NCBI RefSeq assembly: GCF_023698535.1
Contig: NZ_JALJCL010000016.1
Coordinates: 1-64,000, forward strand
Origin: Halorientalis regularis
GTDB lineage: Archaea > Halobacteriota > Halobacteria > Halobacteriales > Haloarculaceae
Direction: 5' to 3'
Length of the DNA stretch: 64,000 bases
The position numbers and the translations under genes were made by a program. Under the pieces are notes generated by a model. It was not told the DNA's origin and did not search any database. It saw nothing but the letters and a program-made list of their open reading frames with translations. How positions within the stretch are numbered: position 1 is the first letter of the stretch; each line of letters starts with the position of its first letter. Of the stretch, positions 16,354 to 25,309 are shown piece by piece.

Positions 16354-16725
16354 CTACGGTTCGAACTCGCCGTTTTGCAGGCCCCGGCGGACGGGTTCGT
16401 GTTCGGCGTCGGTGGGGGGCGGTGCGGTCACCAGCACGGCTTCCAGACGCTCGCCCGCGGTGGCTCTGACGCCGCGGTCGGTGCCGGCGGGAACGCTCAC
16501 GACCGAGCCCGGTTCGACCGCGTGGTCGGTGTCGCCGTCCCTGACGATTCCCCGCCCCGACTGGACGACGACCGTCACGTCGCTGTCCGGTGCGTGGACC
16601 GGGATGAACTGTCCGGGCTCGAAGTACGCACAGACAGCCTTCGAGCGCTCGGTGCGGAAGACGCCCTGGGCGCTGAACTGGTCGTCGGCGTAGTCGCGTT
16701 CGCTGTCGAGGTCCGTGGCTGGCAT
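16354..16725 (-). CDS. Cupin-domain protein
   Basis: 123 residues, a second small cupin with AYFEPGQFIPVHAPDSDVTVVVQSGRG as first motif and VEPGSVVSVPAGTDRGVRA as second. Only one His is kept in the first motif. It is not a close copy of the 99-residue cupin. Divergent from the membrane protein at 16814; one operator lies exactly midway between the two start codons. Confidence 0.8.
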   Translation of the reverse strand: MPATDLDSERDYADDQFSAQGVFRTERSKAVCAYFEPGQFIPVHAPDSDVTVVVQSGRGIVRDGDTDHAVEPGSVVSVPAGTDRGVRATAGERLEAVLVTAPPPTDAEHEPVRRGLQNGEFEP

Positions 16726-16763
16726 ACCCGGAGCTACCGGCCCGCGCCGCCTGCCGGTTGTCC

Positions 16764-16775
16764 CGAATCGGTTCG
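16764..16775. promoter_or_regulatory. CGAA-N4-TTCG operator shared by two divergent genes
   Basis: CGAATCGGTTCG inside a longer near-palindrome (CCCGAA...TTCGGG). It is 38 nt from the start codon of the cupin gene on one side and 38 nt from that of the membrane protein on the other. On the plus side a TTTTCA element sits about 25 nt before the ATG, as expected for a leaderless start. Confidence 0.85.
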
Positions 16776-16813
16776 GGACCGAGCCTTTTCACACCGGCGT
16801 ACGAGACGCCGCT

Positions 16814-18004
16814 ATGTCGACGGCGAGCGCCACGGTATCCAGATGGACCCGCCGGTTCGTCGCGGCCGGGGCCTGCTGGCTGGTTCTGTGGAGTCTCGCT
16901 GCCCTGTTCGCACTCCCGCGCCGGACCGAGGTGACACTCGTCCTCTTTGGCTTCGTCTTCCACACGCTGTTCGGGAAGGCCTACGCACTCGTGCCGTCGT
17001 ACTTCGACCGCACCCTCGCGTTCCCGCGGGCACCCGCGATCCAGCTTGCCCTCTCGGTTCTCGGCACCGCCGGGCTCGCGGCGGTCGGACTGCCGTGGGT
17101 CCCCGCACTCGTCGGTGCGGCCGGCGCGCTGCTGTGGGCCGCCGGCGTCGCGGTGTTTCTCGGAACGCTCGCCTGGACGATCCGTGACAACCTCGCCGGC
17201 GCCGAGACGGGAACGGGCGACCACGACGCCGACCGACGACCGGTCGACCGGATCGCCAACGCCGCGATGCCCGTCGCCTTCGCGTATCTCGCGGTCGGGA
17301 CGGCGGTCCTCGTCGCTGCCCACATCCCGGTCGACGCGCCGTTCCCGTACGCGCCCCAGCGCACGCACCTGTTCGCGGCAGGGACCGCGGCCCTGCTCGT
17401 CTTCGCCGTCGGCTTCCGACTCCTCCCCCGATTCTTCGTCGCCGACCCGCCGAAAACGCTGGTCGCGGTCGCACTGCCGTCGGGCGCGGGCGCACCGGTA
17501 CTCCTCGCACTGACACTGCCAGCGGGGCCGATATTCCGGTTCGGGGCCGCCCTCGAAGCCCTCGCGGTCGTCGCCTTCGCGCTGGCCGTGCTGTGGCTGA
17601 TCGCCCGGAGCGACCGCGAGCGGGTCGGCCGGTACGGGGTCGGCCTCGGAGCGATCTCGGGTGTCGCCGTCGTCGGCCTCGGTCTCTCGTTCGCGTTCGT
17701 CGGTCTCGATACCGCGCTCGTGGTTACCCACTACCGGTTCGCGCTGGTCGGCTTCCTCGGGCTGACAATCGTCGGCGTCGCCACGCAGTTCTACCCGCCA
17801 GCCGTCGGCGAATTCCCGGTGGACGGCGACCGGCTGGCACTGGGCGTGTTGGTGGCACTGGCCGGCGGACTCCTCGTCGACGCCGCGGGGCGACTGACCG
17901 ATCAGCCGACCATCGCCACCGGTGGGTTGGCGCTCGCGGCGCTCGGAGCGGTCGGGTACACGTGGCTCCTGCACGGAATCTTCCGCCAGCGGGCGCGGCG
18001 CTAG
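16814..18004 (+). CDS. Polytopic membrane protein, haem-copper-oxidase/NnrS-like
   Basis: 396 residues with about 11-12 hydrophobic helices and no signal peptide. Several helices repeat the pattern His/Thr-x-(2-3)-Leu-Phe ... Gly-x(3)-Leu-Pro-x-Phe (HTLFGKAYALVPSYF, THLFAAGTAALLVFAVGFRLLPRFF, THYRFALVGFLGLTIVGVATQFYPP). The protein at 54716-56065 repeats the same pattern, so the two are probably distant homologues. His-bearing helices of this kind occur in haem-copper oxidase subunit I and NnrS, a protein linked to nitric oxide stress. Its regulon membership fits NO handling. No full haem-copper ligand set is visible. Confidence 0.65.
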   Translation: MSTASATVSRWTRRFVAAGACWLVLWSLAALFALPRRTEVTLVLFGFVFHTLFGKAYALVPSYFDRTLAFPRAPAIQLALSVLGTAGLAAVGLPWVPALVGAAGALLWAAGVAVFLGTLAWTIRDNLAGAETGTGDHDADRRPVDRIANAAMPVAFAYLAVGTAVLVAAHIPVDAPFPYAPQRTHLFAAGTAALLVFAVGFRLLPRFFVADPPKTLVAVALPSGAGAPVLLALTLPAGPIFRFGAALEALAVVAFALAVLWLIARSDRERVGRYGVGLGAISGVAVVGLGLSFAFVGLDTALVVTHYRFALVGFLGLTIVGVATQFYPPAVGEFPVDGDRLALGVLVALAGGLLVDAAGRLTDQPTIATGGLALAALGAVGYTWLLHGIFRQRARR

Positions 18005-18597
18005 AACGGCGTCTCCGGTTCCTCCGCGTATCCCGCCTCGTCGGGCACGCCGGCCTGTCCGCCGCCAGCGCCACCGCGCTCGTCCGGGAGTTCCCCGGAC
18101 TCCAGATACCGCGCCTCGTGGTCGCGCAGTTCCTCGTTGATCACGCCGCTTTCGTGGTGCATCTCGTCGACCCGGACCCGGACGAGGTCGTACTCGTGGC
18201 GGTCCGCGAGACCGTTCCAGGCCCGGAACGACCCCTTCGCGAGCGTCGTACTCTGGGGGCAAAACTCCGTCGTCGGCGTGAACTCGGCGACGAGGACGCG
18301 ACGGTCGCCGGCGTCGGGGCCGTCGGTCGCGCCGCGTTCGCGCGCGTACCGGTAACCGGCGTCGGGGTGGCGCACGTCGAGGTTCAACCGCGCGAGGTTG
18401 TAGCCGAAGGTCATGTCGTACACGCCGCGCTCGTCGAACAGCGTGCGGGTCAGTTGGTGGACGGCGAGGTGGTCACGGCCGGTCAGCACGTCGTGCTCGG
18501 CCAGGTACCTGCCGGGGTCGGGGATGCTCTCGGGAACGAACGCGTCGTAGTCGTCGAACGTCGCGTCGTCGCCGGAGAACGGCGAGGGGATGTTCAT
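18001..18597 (-). CDS. Unknown protein with MIP18-like Cys motif
   Basis: 198 residues, soluble. The centre (MTFGYNLARLNLDVRHPDAGYR ... VLVAEFTPTTEFCPQSTTLAKGSFRAWNGL ... DLVRVRVDE) resembles the MIP18/PaaD fold, in which TPxxxxCP carries the conserved Cys used in iron-sulfur cluster assembly. I rate this as a weak resemblance. The tail after about 165 is acidic, Gly-rich and probably disordered. It starts 38 nt from a CGAA-N4-TTCG site and converges with the membrane-protein gene, sharing four bases. Confidence 0.6.
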   Translation of the reverse strand: MNIPSPFSGDDATFDDYDAFVPESIPDPGRYLAEHDVLTGRDHLAVHQLTRTLFDERGVYDMTFGYNLARLNLDVRHPDAGYRYARERGATDGPDAGDRRVLVAEFTPTTEFCPQSTTLAKGSFRAWNGLADRHEYDLVRVRVDEMHHESGVINEELRDHEARYLESGELPDERGGAGGGQAGVPDEAGYAEEPETPF

Positions 18598-18635
18598 ACG
18601 AGGCGGTACGGCCAGCCACGCCGTGGGTACAGTCC

Positions 18636-18647
18636 CGAATTTGTTCG
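18636..18647. promoter_or_regulatory. CGAA-N4-TTCG operator of the MIP18-like gene
   Basis: CGAATTTGTTCG, flanked by CC and GG, 38 nt from the start codon at 18595-18597 (minus strand). Confidence 0.8.
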
Positions 18648-18680
18648 GGGTCGTCCGGGCCGAGCCGGCGACCGACCGGA

Positions 18681-19301
18681 TCAGTCCTCGTCGGCGGTCG
18701 CGCCGAACAGCGCGGCCATGAGCTTCGTCTGGGCGGCCGCGAGGTGTTCCGCGAACGTCGACGGGGCGACCCCCAGTTCGGTCGCGACCTGCTCGGCGTT
18801 GGCCCCTTTCGGCCGCTCGAAGTAGCCCAGTCGGTAGGCCGTCCCCAACACCTCGCGTTGCCGGGCGGTGAACGTCGCCTCGTCGACGAAGGCGGGTTCC
18901 GAGTGACTGCCGGTCCCGTCCGAGCGCCGGAGCGACCGAACGGTGACGCCGGTCTCCCGGATTACGTCCAGGTCTTCGGAGATGAACGACAGTTCGATGG
19001 TCCCGTTCTCGGCCGTCACGTCCCGGACCGGGCAGCCGTACTCCTCGACGCGCTCGCAGGCGCAGTCCTGGTCGGCCTGCCGCTCGACCCGGTGGACCGC
19101 TTCCGAGTCGTAGCTGAAAATCCGGTCGCCGGGCACGCCGTCCCGGGCGACCGCCTCGTCGGTCGTCACTTCGACGGTGACGCTTCCGTCGACCGGCTGT
19201 CCCTGCGAGACCGACCGAACGCGACCCCCGGTACTCATCGGCGCGACCGGACAGCAGTTCGGTTCCCTGACGGCGACGGTCGCGAGACTCCCCTCGACCA
19301 T
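18681..19301 (-). CDS. narO: NarO, oxygen-responsive activator of denitrification genes
   Basis: 206 residues. The N-terminal part carries Cys16/Cys17 and then Cys80-x-Cys82-x7-Cys90 (CACERVEEYGC). This matches the CXnCXCX7C pattern published for NarO of Haloferax volcanii, where each Cys is needed for denitrifying growth. The C-terminus is a Bat-type HTH (FTARQREVLGTAYRLGYFERPKGANAEQVATELGVAPSTFAEHLAAAQ). The start at 19301 was chosen because an internal Met would remove the first Cys pair. The gene is divergent from the nar operon, as in other haloarchaea. It probably binds the CGAA-N4-TTCG sites; a degenerate copy overlaps its own start region. Confidence 0.88.
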   Translation of the reverse strand: MVEGSLATVAVREPNCCPVAPMSTGGRVRSVSQGQPVDGSVTVEVTTDEAVARDGVPGDRIFSYDSEAVHRVERQADQDCACERVEEYGCPVRDVTAENGTIELSFISEDLDVIRETGVTVRSLRRSDGTGSHSEPAFVDEATFTARQREVLGTAYRLGYFERPKGANAEQVATELGVAPSTFAEHLAAAQTKLMAALFGATADED

Positions 19302-19303
19302 GC

Positions 19304-19349
19304 CGAACGCGTTGCAGGCCCCGGACTAAGCTGTTATCCCCATTTTAAA
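19304..19349 (+). promoter_or_regulatory. Probable nar operon promoter with degenerate operator
   Basis: CGAACGCGTTGC at 19304-19315 keeps the left half of the CGAA-N4-TTCG motif. A TATA-like TTTTAAA follows at 19343-19349, 36 bp away centre to centre. This would start transcription near 19372 and leave a leader of about 150 nt before the first nar gene. I see no perfect copy of the motif in this intergenic region. Confidence 0.45.
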
Positions 19350-19519
19350 GCCCCCCTATTCAGTGGGTCGTCTTCTAACATTGGGGGCGGACCAGACTCA
19401 CGTATCCGCGCGTCGGCACCGACCGAGCGGGCTGGCGGACCGACCGATATCGGGACGGCGTGGGTGTGTCCCCTTGTGGTCGGCCAGGCCGGGTCGCGAA
19501 CTGACTGCACGATACCACC

Positions 19520-20125
19520 ATGCAAGGGAAAACCATCGTCATTCTGCTCGTACTGCTGGCAGTGTTGCTTCCGACGTGGTACGTGGCGGCACAGGGTGAG
19601 CCGCCGTCGGAGGAGATCGAGATCGACCAGAGCGTCAACGAGATACGTCCGCTGGCCGGCTTCGTCGATACGCCGACGAAGCTCTCGCCGAGCCAGGTCG
19701 GCGTGGTCGTCTGGGTCGCGCTGTTCGGACTGGTGGGGGCTCTCGCCTTCTTCCACCGGTTCATGAACCGTGCGGCGAGGCCGGACGAGGGCGCCGAGGC
19801 CACGGTGACCGAGACGGCCGCCGATGGCAGAGAGGCGACCGACGGAGGCACCGTCTCGCTCCCCTGGATCGAGACAGAGGACCGCTGGCTCGTGGAGTAT
19901 CACCCCTCCAGCGACGCCATCGAGGGCCTGATCGCCATGGGCGGACTGACCGCCCTGACGATCGTGTTCGCCGCGCTGTTCACCGGCGAGTACCTCACGC
20001 TGGCCCGCACCCAGTACTTCGGCGTCTACGCCTTCGGGATGTTCATGTCCCTGACCGGTCTGACGGTCTCGTACTACGCCTGGTTCATGCCCCACCTCAA
20101 GGTGGCCGAACGGAGGGGGCACTGA
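19520..20125 (+). CDS. Membrane protein, first gene of the nar operon
   Basis: 201 residues with four hydrophobic helices: residues 5-24 (signal-like), about 57-82, 137-160 and 165-190. Between helices two and three is an acidic loop. Genes in this position of haloarchaeal nar operons have been called narA. It is predicted to sit beside the Rieske/cytochrome b pair and may help dock or insert the complex; there are no obvious haem or cluster ligands. The stop codon overlaps the ATG of the Rieske gene. Confidence 0.75.
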   Translation: MQGKTIVILLVLLAVLLPTWYVAAQGEPPSEEIEIDQSVNEIRPLAGFVDTPTKLSPSQVGVVVWVALFGLVGALAFFHRFMNRAARPDEGAEATVTETAADGREATDGGTVSLPWIETEDRWLVEYHPSSDAIEGLIAMGGLTALTIVFAALFTGEYLTLARTQYFGVYAFGMFMSLTGLTVSYYAWFMPHLKVAERRGH

Positions 20126-20841
20126 TGGACCGCGACACACCTTCGCCGGACCTCAGCCGGTCGTACCCCACGCCCGACGAGGACGCGGGAGACACCGGGA
20201 ACGAGGCCGACTGCCCCTGTTCGGCCGGTGGCGACGCCGACTCGTCCGCCGAGCCGACCCTCTACCAGGACTTCTACGGCGACGCCCGGGCGGAGATGGA
20301 ACGCCGGGACTACGCGAAGGCGCTGGCGACCATCGGCGGGCTGACCGCTATCGGGAGCCTCACCGCGCCGCTGGTGGGTCTCTCGCGGGTCTTCGAGCGC
20401 GAGTACACCGGCCCGATCTACTCCGACGGGGTCGCGCTGGTCGACGACGCCGGCGAACGGATCGCCGAGGACCGCCTCGGCGAGGGCGAACAGCTCACCG
20501 TGTTCCCGGAACCGCGACCGGGGCTGGCCGACTCGCCCACCCTGTTGGTCCGGTTCCCGGAGGACGCCTACGGCGGCGACACCAAGTCCGCGTTCACCGT
20601 CTCGGGGTACGCGGCCTACTCGAAGGTCTGTACCCACGCCGGGTGTATGGTCGCCGACCGGGACGGACAGACGCTCCTCTGTCCCTGTCACTCCGGGCGG
20701 TTCGATCCGCTCTCGGGGGCCAAGGTCGTCGGCGGCCCGCCGCCACGGGCGCTCCCGCAGCTCCCGATCACGCTGTCGAGCGAGGGCTATCTCGTCGCCA
20801 CCGGCGACTTCGAGGGCCCCGTCGGCACGGGGGGTGAGTGA
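20125..20841 (+). CDS. narB: Rieske [2Fe-2S] protein of the nar operon
   Basis: 238 residues. Cluster motifs are Cys169-Thr-His171-Ala-Gly-Cys174 and Cys186-Pro-Cys188-His189; the ligands would be Cys169, His171, Cys186 and His189, with a Cys174-Cys188 disulfide. A membrane helix lies at about 66-86 without a twin-arginine, although [11 protein letters not shown] occupies that place. An extra CPC pair occurs at 30-32 in the disordered N-terminus. With the cytochrome b encoded next it forms a bc1-like quinol oxidase that feeds the extracytoplasmic nitrate reductase, replacing NarI. narB is the name used in Haloferax mediterranei. Confidence 0.9.
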   Translation: MDRDTPSPDLSRSYPTPDEDAGDTGNEADCPCSAGGDADSSAEPTLYQDFYGDARAEMERRDYAKALATIGGLTAIGSLTAPLVGLSRVFEREYTGPIYSDGVALVDDAGERIAEDRLGEGEQLTVFPEPRPGLADSPTLLVRFPEDAYGGDTKSAFTVSGYAAYSKVCTHAGCMVADRDGQTLLCPCHSGRFDPLSGAKVVGGPPPRALPQLPITLSSEGYLVATGDFEGPVGTGGE

Positions 20842-20842
20842 G

Positions 20843-22246
20843 ATGGGACGACTCGACCGCATCTACGGCTTCTTCGACGACCGACTGGACCTCGAGGAGA
20901 GCCAGTCGTTCCTCGGGAAGGCCTTCCCCGCCGAGGATTCGTTCTTGCTCGGCGAGGTCGCGCTGTTTTGCTTCCTGATCCTCGTGCTGACGGGGATGTT
21001 TCTTGGATTCTTCTTCGAGCCCAGTACGTCGGAAGTCGAGTACGAGGGGAGCGTCGCCGAGTACCAGGGCGAGGAACTGCCGGAGGCGTTCGTGAGCGTC
21101 CTGAACATCACCTACGACGTGCCGTTCGGGATGCTCCTGCGCCGGATGCACCACTGGGCGGCCCACCTGTTCATCGCCTCCATGGCCCTGCACATGTTAC
21201 GGGTCTTCTTCACCGGGGCGTACCGCAACCCGCGGGAACTGAACTGGCTCGTCGGGACCGGCCTCGCGGGCACGTCGATGTTCGCGGCCTACACGGGCTA
21301 TGCTCTCCCCTTCGACGAGTTCGCCAGCACCGCGGTCGGCATCGGCTACAACGTCGCGAAGTCGGTGCCGCTGATCGGCGAGACGCTGGGGCAGATCGTC
21401 TTCGGCGGGAGCTTCCCGTCCAGTGCGACCATCCCCAGGCTGTTCTTCCTGCACGTCCTGGTCTTGCCGCTGGTGATCGGTGGCCTGCTGGCCCTGCACA
21501 TGCTAATCTTGATACGCCAGAAACACACCGAGGCCGAGCGGGACGGCGACGTTGTGGGCCGTCAGCCGGTCGACCAGGACGACGACAGCGTCGTGATCGG
21601 TCTGCCGGCGGTGCCCAACCAGGTGGCGGTCAGCGCCGTCGTGTTCTTCCTGACGCTGGCGCTGCTCTCCCTGCTGGCCGGCTTCCTGCCGGTCCACAAC
21701 ATCGCCGAGTACGGCCCCAACGACCCGGCGTCGACGCCGTCGCTGATCATGCCCGACTGGTTCCTGATGTGGGGCTACGGGTTCCTGAAGCTCGTGCCGG
21801 CGTGGCTGAGCTTCGACGTCCTCGGCGTGCACGTCAGCGCCGAGTTCGTCGGCGGCCTGCTACTGCCGGGACTCGTGTTCCTGGCCGTCGCGGTGTGGCC
21901 CTTCATCGACTACAGCGAGGAACAGACCCACTTCGCGACGAGCCCCCTCGAGCGGCCCTGGCAGACCGCGGTCGGCATCGCGGGGGTGACGTTCATCATG
22001 GTCGCCTCCATCGCGGGGATGGACGTGATCGTCGCGGACATCGTGGGCTCGACGACGGCCGCGATCAAGCCGTACCTGCTGGCCGCACTGTTCGCGGTTC
22101 CCATCGCCTCGGGGCTGATCACATACGCGGTGTTGCGCGGCGGCGGGGAAGAGCCGCCGGCGAGCGGCGAGAGCGCGGCGGCTGACGGGGGCGTGCCGGC
22201 AGCGGAGACGAGAGACAGCGGACCTGCGGAGGACACCGATGACTGA
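20843..22246 (+). CDS. narC: Cytochrome b (full-length, bc1-type) of the nar operon
   Basis: 467 residues with about nine membrane helices. The N-terminal four-helix part has the haem His residues ([22 protein letters not shown] and [23 protein letters not shown]). A PDWF/Y quinol-site segment is present as [14 protein letters not shown], the equivalent of PEWY in bc1 complexes. The C-terminal helices and an acidic, Ala/Gly-rich tail follow. Start: ATG at 20843, just after the Rieske stop; a GTG at 20834 is possible but overlaps. It oxidises quinol and passes electrons to NarGH. Confidence 0.9.
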   Translation: MGRLDRIYGFFDDRLDLEESQSFLGKAFPAEDSFLLGEVALFCFLILVLTGMFLGFFFEPSTSEVEYEGSVAEYQGEELPEAFVSVLNITYDVPFGMLLRRMHHWAAHLFIASMALHMLRVFFTGAYRNPRELNWLVGTGLAGTSMFAAYTGYALPFDEFASTAVGIGYNVAKSVPLIGETLGQIVFGGSFPSSATIPRLFFLHVLVLPLVIGGLLALHMLILIRQKHTEAERDGDVVGRQPVDQDDDSVVIGLPAVPNQVAVSAVVFFLTLALLSLLAGFLPVHNIAEYGPNDPASTPSLIMPDWFLMWGYGFLKLVPAWLSFDVLGVHVSAEFVGGLLLPGLVFLAVAVWPFIDYSEEQTHFATSPLERPWQTAVGIAGVTFIMVASIAGMDVIVADIVGSTTAAIKPYLLAALFAVPIASGLITYAVLRGGGEEPPASGESAAADGGVPAAETRDSGPAEDTDD

Positions 22247-22415
22247 GATTACGTTGAGCCCACGGCGGTATCGCTGGCTGGATCGGGCGAGCAAACTCTG
22301 CGGGGTCGCGCTGATCGCCGCCGGCCTGGAGGTCGGCGGCGACACGGCAGCGGGCCTCGCACTGGCGGCGCTCGGAGTGCTGTGCGGACTGGCAACTGTG
22401 GTGATCGACGGATGA
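22239..22415 (+). CDS. 58-residue membrane protein inside the nar operon
   Basis: A short gene nested between cytochrome b and narG: its ATG overlaps the end of the former by 8 nt and its TGA overlaps the ATG of narG. The product has a basic start ([15 protein letters not shown]) and two hydrophobic stretches ([35 protein letters not shown]). The tight coupling on both sides supports it being real. The role is unknown; a small subunit of the membrane complex is likely. Confidence 0.7.
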   Translation: MTEITLSPRRYRWLDRASKLCGVALIAAGLEVGGDTAAGLALAALGVLCGLATVVIDG

Positions 22416-25309
22416 GCGAACGACACGACACGACCGACGAATCCGACGGTATCGAGGCCGCACGCCGGGACTTCCTGAAGGGCCTGGGCGCGGCGACCGC
22501 GGTCGGGGTCACCGGCTTCGGTCTGGGACAACAGAGCGAGATGCAGAGTCTGGAGATCGTGGACGATCCCATCGGCTCGTACCCGTACCGGGACTGGGAG
22601 GACCTCTACCGCGAGGAGTGGGACTGGGACTCGAAGGCCCGGTCGACCCACTCGGTCAACTGCACCGGCAGTTGCTCGTGGCAGGTCTACGTCCGCAACG
22701 GCCAGGTCTGGCGTGAGGAACAGGCCGGCGACTACCCGCGCTTCGACGAGAGCCTCCCGGACCCGAACCCACGAGGCTGTCAGAAGGGGGCCTGTTACTC
22801 GGACTACGTCAACGCCGACCAGCGCATCCTGCACCCGCTGAAACGCGTCGGCGAACGCGGCGAGGGCCAGTGGCAGCGCATCTCCTGGGACGAGGCGCTC
22901 ACGGAGATCGCCGAGGAAGTCATCGACACCGTGCAGGCCGAGGAGTACGACGGAATCAGCGGGTTCACCCCGATCCCGGCGATGAGTCCGGTCTCCTTCG
23001 CCTCCGGGTCGCGGCTGGTCAACCTGCTGGGCGGTGTCAGTCACAGCTTCTACGACTGGTACTCGGACCTGCCGCCGGGCCAGCCGATCACCTGGGGCAC
23101 CCAGACGGAAAACGCCGAGAGCGCCGACTGGTACAACAGCGACTACATCATCGCGTGGGGGTCGAACATCAACGTCACGCGCATCCCCGACGCGAAGTAC
23201 TTCCTCGAAGCCGCCTACAACGGCACGAAGCGGGTCGGCATCTTCACCGACTACTCCCAGACGGCGATCCACACCGACGAGTGGATCAGCCCGGAACCGG
23301 GCACCGACACCGCGCTGGCGCTGGGCATGGCCCGGGTCATCGTCGACGAGGGACTGTACGACGAGGCCCACCTGAAAGAGCAGACCGACATGCCGTTGCT
23401 GGTCCGGGCGGACACCGGGAAGTTCCTCCGGGTCAGCGACGTGCCGGGCCTCACGACCGGCGCCGACCGGCCCGACCAGATGTTCGTGATGCAGGACGGA
23501 CAGGGCAACCTCCGGGTCGCGCCCGGGTCGCTTGGCGAACGCGACGGCCAGTACGACCCCAGCGAGAGCATCTCGCTGAACTTCGACCCCCAGCTGGCCG
23601 TCGAGCGGTCAGTGCAGACGACCGACGGTGAGGTGCAGGTCCGCTCGGTCTGGAACAACCTGAACGACGAACTGGCCAACTACACGCCCGAGTACATCTA
23701 CGAGGAGACGGGCGTCGGCGAGCAGACCCACCAGGAGATTGCCCGCGAGTTCGCCGAGGCCGAGAAGGCCAAGATAATCCACGGCAAAGGGGTCAACGAC
23801 TGGTACCACAACGACCTCGGGAACCGGGCGATCCAGTTGCTCGTGACGCTGACTGGCAACCTCGGCGAGCAGGGCACCGGCCTCGATCACTACGTCGGTC
23901 AGGAGAAGATCTGGACCTTCAAGGGCTGGAAGAACCTCTCCTTCCCGACCGGGTCGGTCCGGGGCGTGCCGACGACGCTGTGGACCTACTTCCACGCCGG
24001 CATCCTCGACAACACCGACCCCGACACCGCCGCGAAGATCCGGGAGTCAATCGAGAAGGGGTGGATGCCGCTGTACCCGTCCGAACGCGAGGACGGCACC
24101 AGACCGGACCCCTCGATCCTGTTCTGCTGGCGTGGCAACTACTTCAACCAGGCCAAGGGGAACGTCGCGGTCGAGGAGGAACTCTGGCCGAAACTCGATC
24201 TGGTCGTCGACATCAACTTCCGGATGGACTCGACGGCGATGAACGCCGACATCGTCCTGCCGGCCGCCAGTCACTACGAGAAACACGACCTCTCGATGAC
24301 GGACATGCACACGTACGTGCATCCCTTTACCCCGGCGGTCGAACCCCTCGGTGACTCCAAGACCGACTGGCAGATCTTCCGGGAACTGGCCGCGAAGATT
24401 CAGGCCCTCGCCACCGAGCGCGGGATCGACCCCGTGCCCGACAGGAAGTTCGACCGCGAGATCGACCTCCAGAGCGTCCACGACGACTACGTGCGCGACT
24501 GGCAGACCGGCGAGGACGGTGCGCTGGCCCAGGACAAGGCCGCCGCCGAGTACATCCTCGAACACTCCGAGGAGTCGAACCCGTCGGACACCGACGAGCA
24601 GTTGACCTTCGACGAGATCGACGAGGAGCCGAAACGGTTGCTCGCGACGGGCGATCACTGGACCTCCGACATCGAGGACGGGGAGGCCTACACGCCCTGG
24701 AAGCGCTACGTGCAGGACAAGGAGCCGTGGCCGACCTTCACTGGCCGCCAGCAGTACTACATCGACCACGACTGGTTCCTCGAACTGGACGAGCAGTTGC
24801 CGACCCACAAGCAGGGGCCGGTCCTGCAGGAGAAATCGGAGTATCCGCTGGGGTACAACACGCCCCACGGTCGGTGGTCGATCCACTCGACGTGGCGGGA
24901 CAACACGAAGATGCTCCGCCTCCAGCGTGGGGAACCTGTCGTCTACCTCAACCCCGAGGACGCCGCGGAGCGTGGCATCGAGGACGGCGACACGGTTCGG
25001 GTGTACAACGACCTCGGGTCCGTCGAGGTGCAGGCCAAGATCTACCCCAGCAGCGAACCCGGCACGGTCCGGCACTTCTTCTCCTGGGAGAAGTTCCAGT
25101 ACCCGGACCGGGACAACTTCAACACCCTCGTGCCCATGTACATGAAACCGACCCAACTCGTCCAGTACCCCGAAGACACCGGCGAACACCTGCACTTCTT
25201 CCCCAACTACTGGGGCCCGACCGGCGTCAACAGCGACGTGCGCGTGGAAGTGGAGCGGGTCGACGACGGCAGTGGTTCCACCGGCGGTCAGGGAGGTGAC
25301 GCCCAGTGA
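22412..25309 (+). CDS. narG: Respiratory nitrate reductase catalytic subunit NarG
   Basis: 965 residues of the DMSO-reductase family; reduces nitrate to nitrite at a Mo-bisMGD centre. A Tat signal (ARRDFLKGLG, 17-26) shows export, so the active site faces outside, as in other archaeal pNar enzymes. The FS0 cluster ligands are His80, Cys84, Cys88 and Cys123 (HSVNCTGSC, RGCQKG), the His-first pattern of NarG. The molybdenum Asp lies in the segment WYNSDYIIAWGSN. Later cofactor-binding segments (FCWRGNYFNQAKG, NYWGPTGVNSD) are in place. The ATG at 22412 overlaps the stop of the small membrane gene; an upstream start would misplace the Tat motif. Confidence 0.96.
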   Translation: MSERHDTTDESDGIEAARRDFLKGLGAATAVGVTGFGLGQQSEMQSLEIVDDPIGSYPYRDWEDLYREEWDWDSKARSTHSVNCTGSCSWQVYVRNGQVWREEQAGDYPRFDESLPDPNPRGCQKGACYSDYVNADQRILHPLKRVGERGEGQWQRISWDEALTEIAEEVIDTVQAEEYDGISGFTPIPAMSPVSFASGSRLVNLLGGVSHSFYDWYSDLPPGQPITWGTQTENAESADWYNSDYIIAWGSNINVTRIPDAKYFLEAAYNGTKRVGIFTDYSQTAIHTDEWISPEPGTDTALALGMARVIVDEGLYDEAHLKEQTDMPLLVRADTGKFLRVSDVPGLTTGADRPDQMFVMQDGQGNLRVAPGSLGERDGQYDPSESISLNFDPQLAVERSVQTTDGEVQVRSVWNNLNDELANYTPEYIYEETGVGEQTHQEIAREFAEAEKAKIIHGKGVNDWYHNDLGNRAIQLLVTLTGNLGEQGTGLDHYVGQEKIWTFKGWKNLSFPTGSVRGVPTTLWTYFHAGILDNTDPDTAAKIRESIEKGWMPLYPSEREDGTRPDPSILFCWRGNYFNQAKGNVAVEEELWPKLDLVVDINFRMDSTAMNADIVLPAASHYEKHDLSMTDMHTYVHPFTPAVEPLGDSKTDWQIFRELAAKIQALATERGIDPVPDRKFDREIDLQSVHDDYVRDWQTGEDGALAQDKAAAEYILEHSEESNPSDTDEQLTFDEIDEEPKRLLATGDHWTSDIEDGEAYTPWKRYVQDKEPWPTFTGRQQYYIDHDWFLELDEQLPTHKQGPVLQEKSEYPLGYNTPHGRWSIHSTWRDNTKMLRLQRGEPVVYLNPEDAAERGIEDGDTVRVYNDLGSVEVQAKIYPSSEPGTVRHFFSWEKFQYPDRDNFNTLVPMYMKPTQLVQYPEDTGEHLHFFPNYWGPTGVNSDVRVEVERVDDGSGSTGGQGGDAQ

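Noticed and set aside
16202..18262. 686-codon open frame antisense to the membrane-protein gene
   Set aside because: Arg/Gly/Glu-rich shadow frame caused by high GC; the plus-strand gene has clear membrane helices and a spaced operator.
21860..23371. 503-codon minus-strand frame across cytochrome b and narG
   Set aside because: Overlaps two well-supported genes and has shadow composition.
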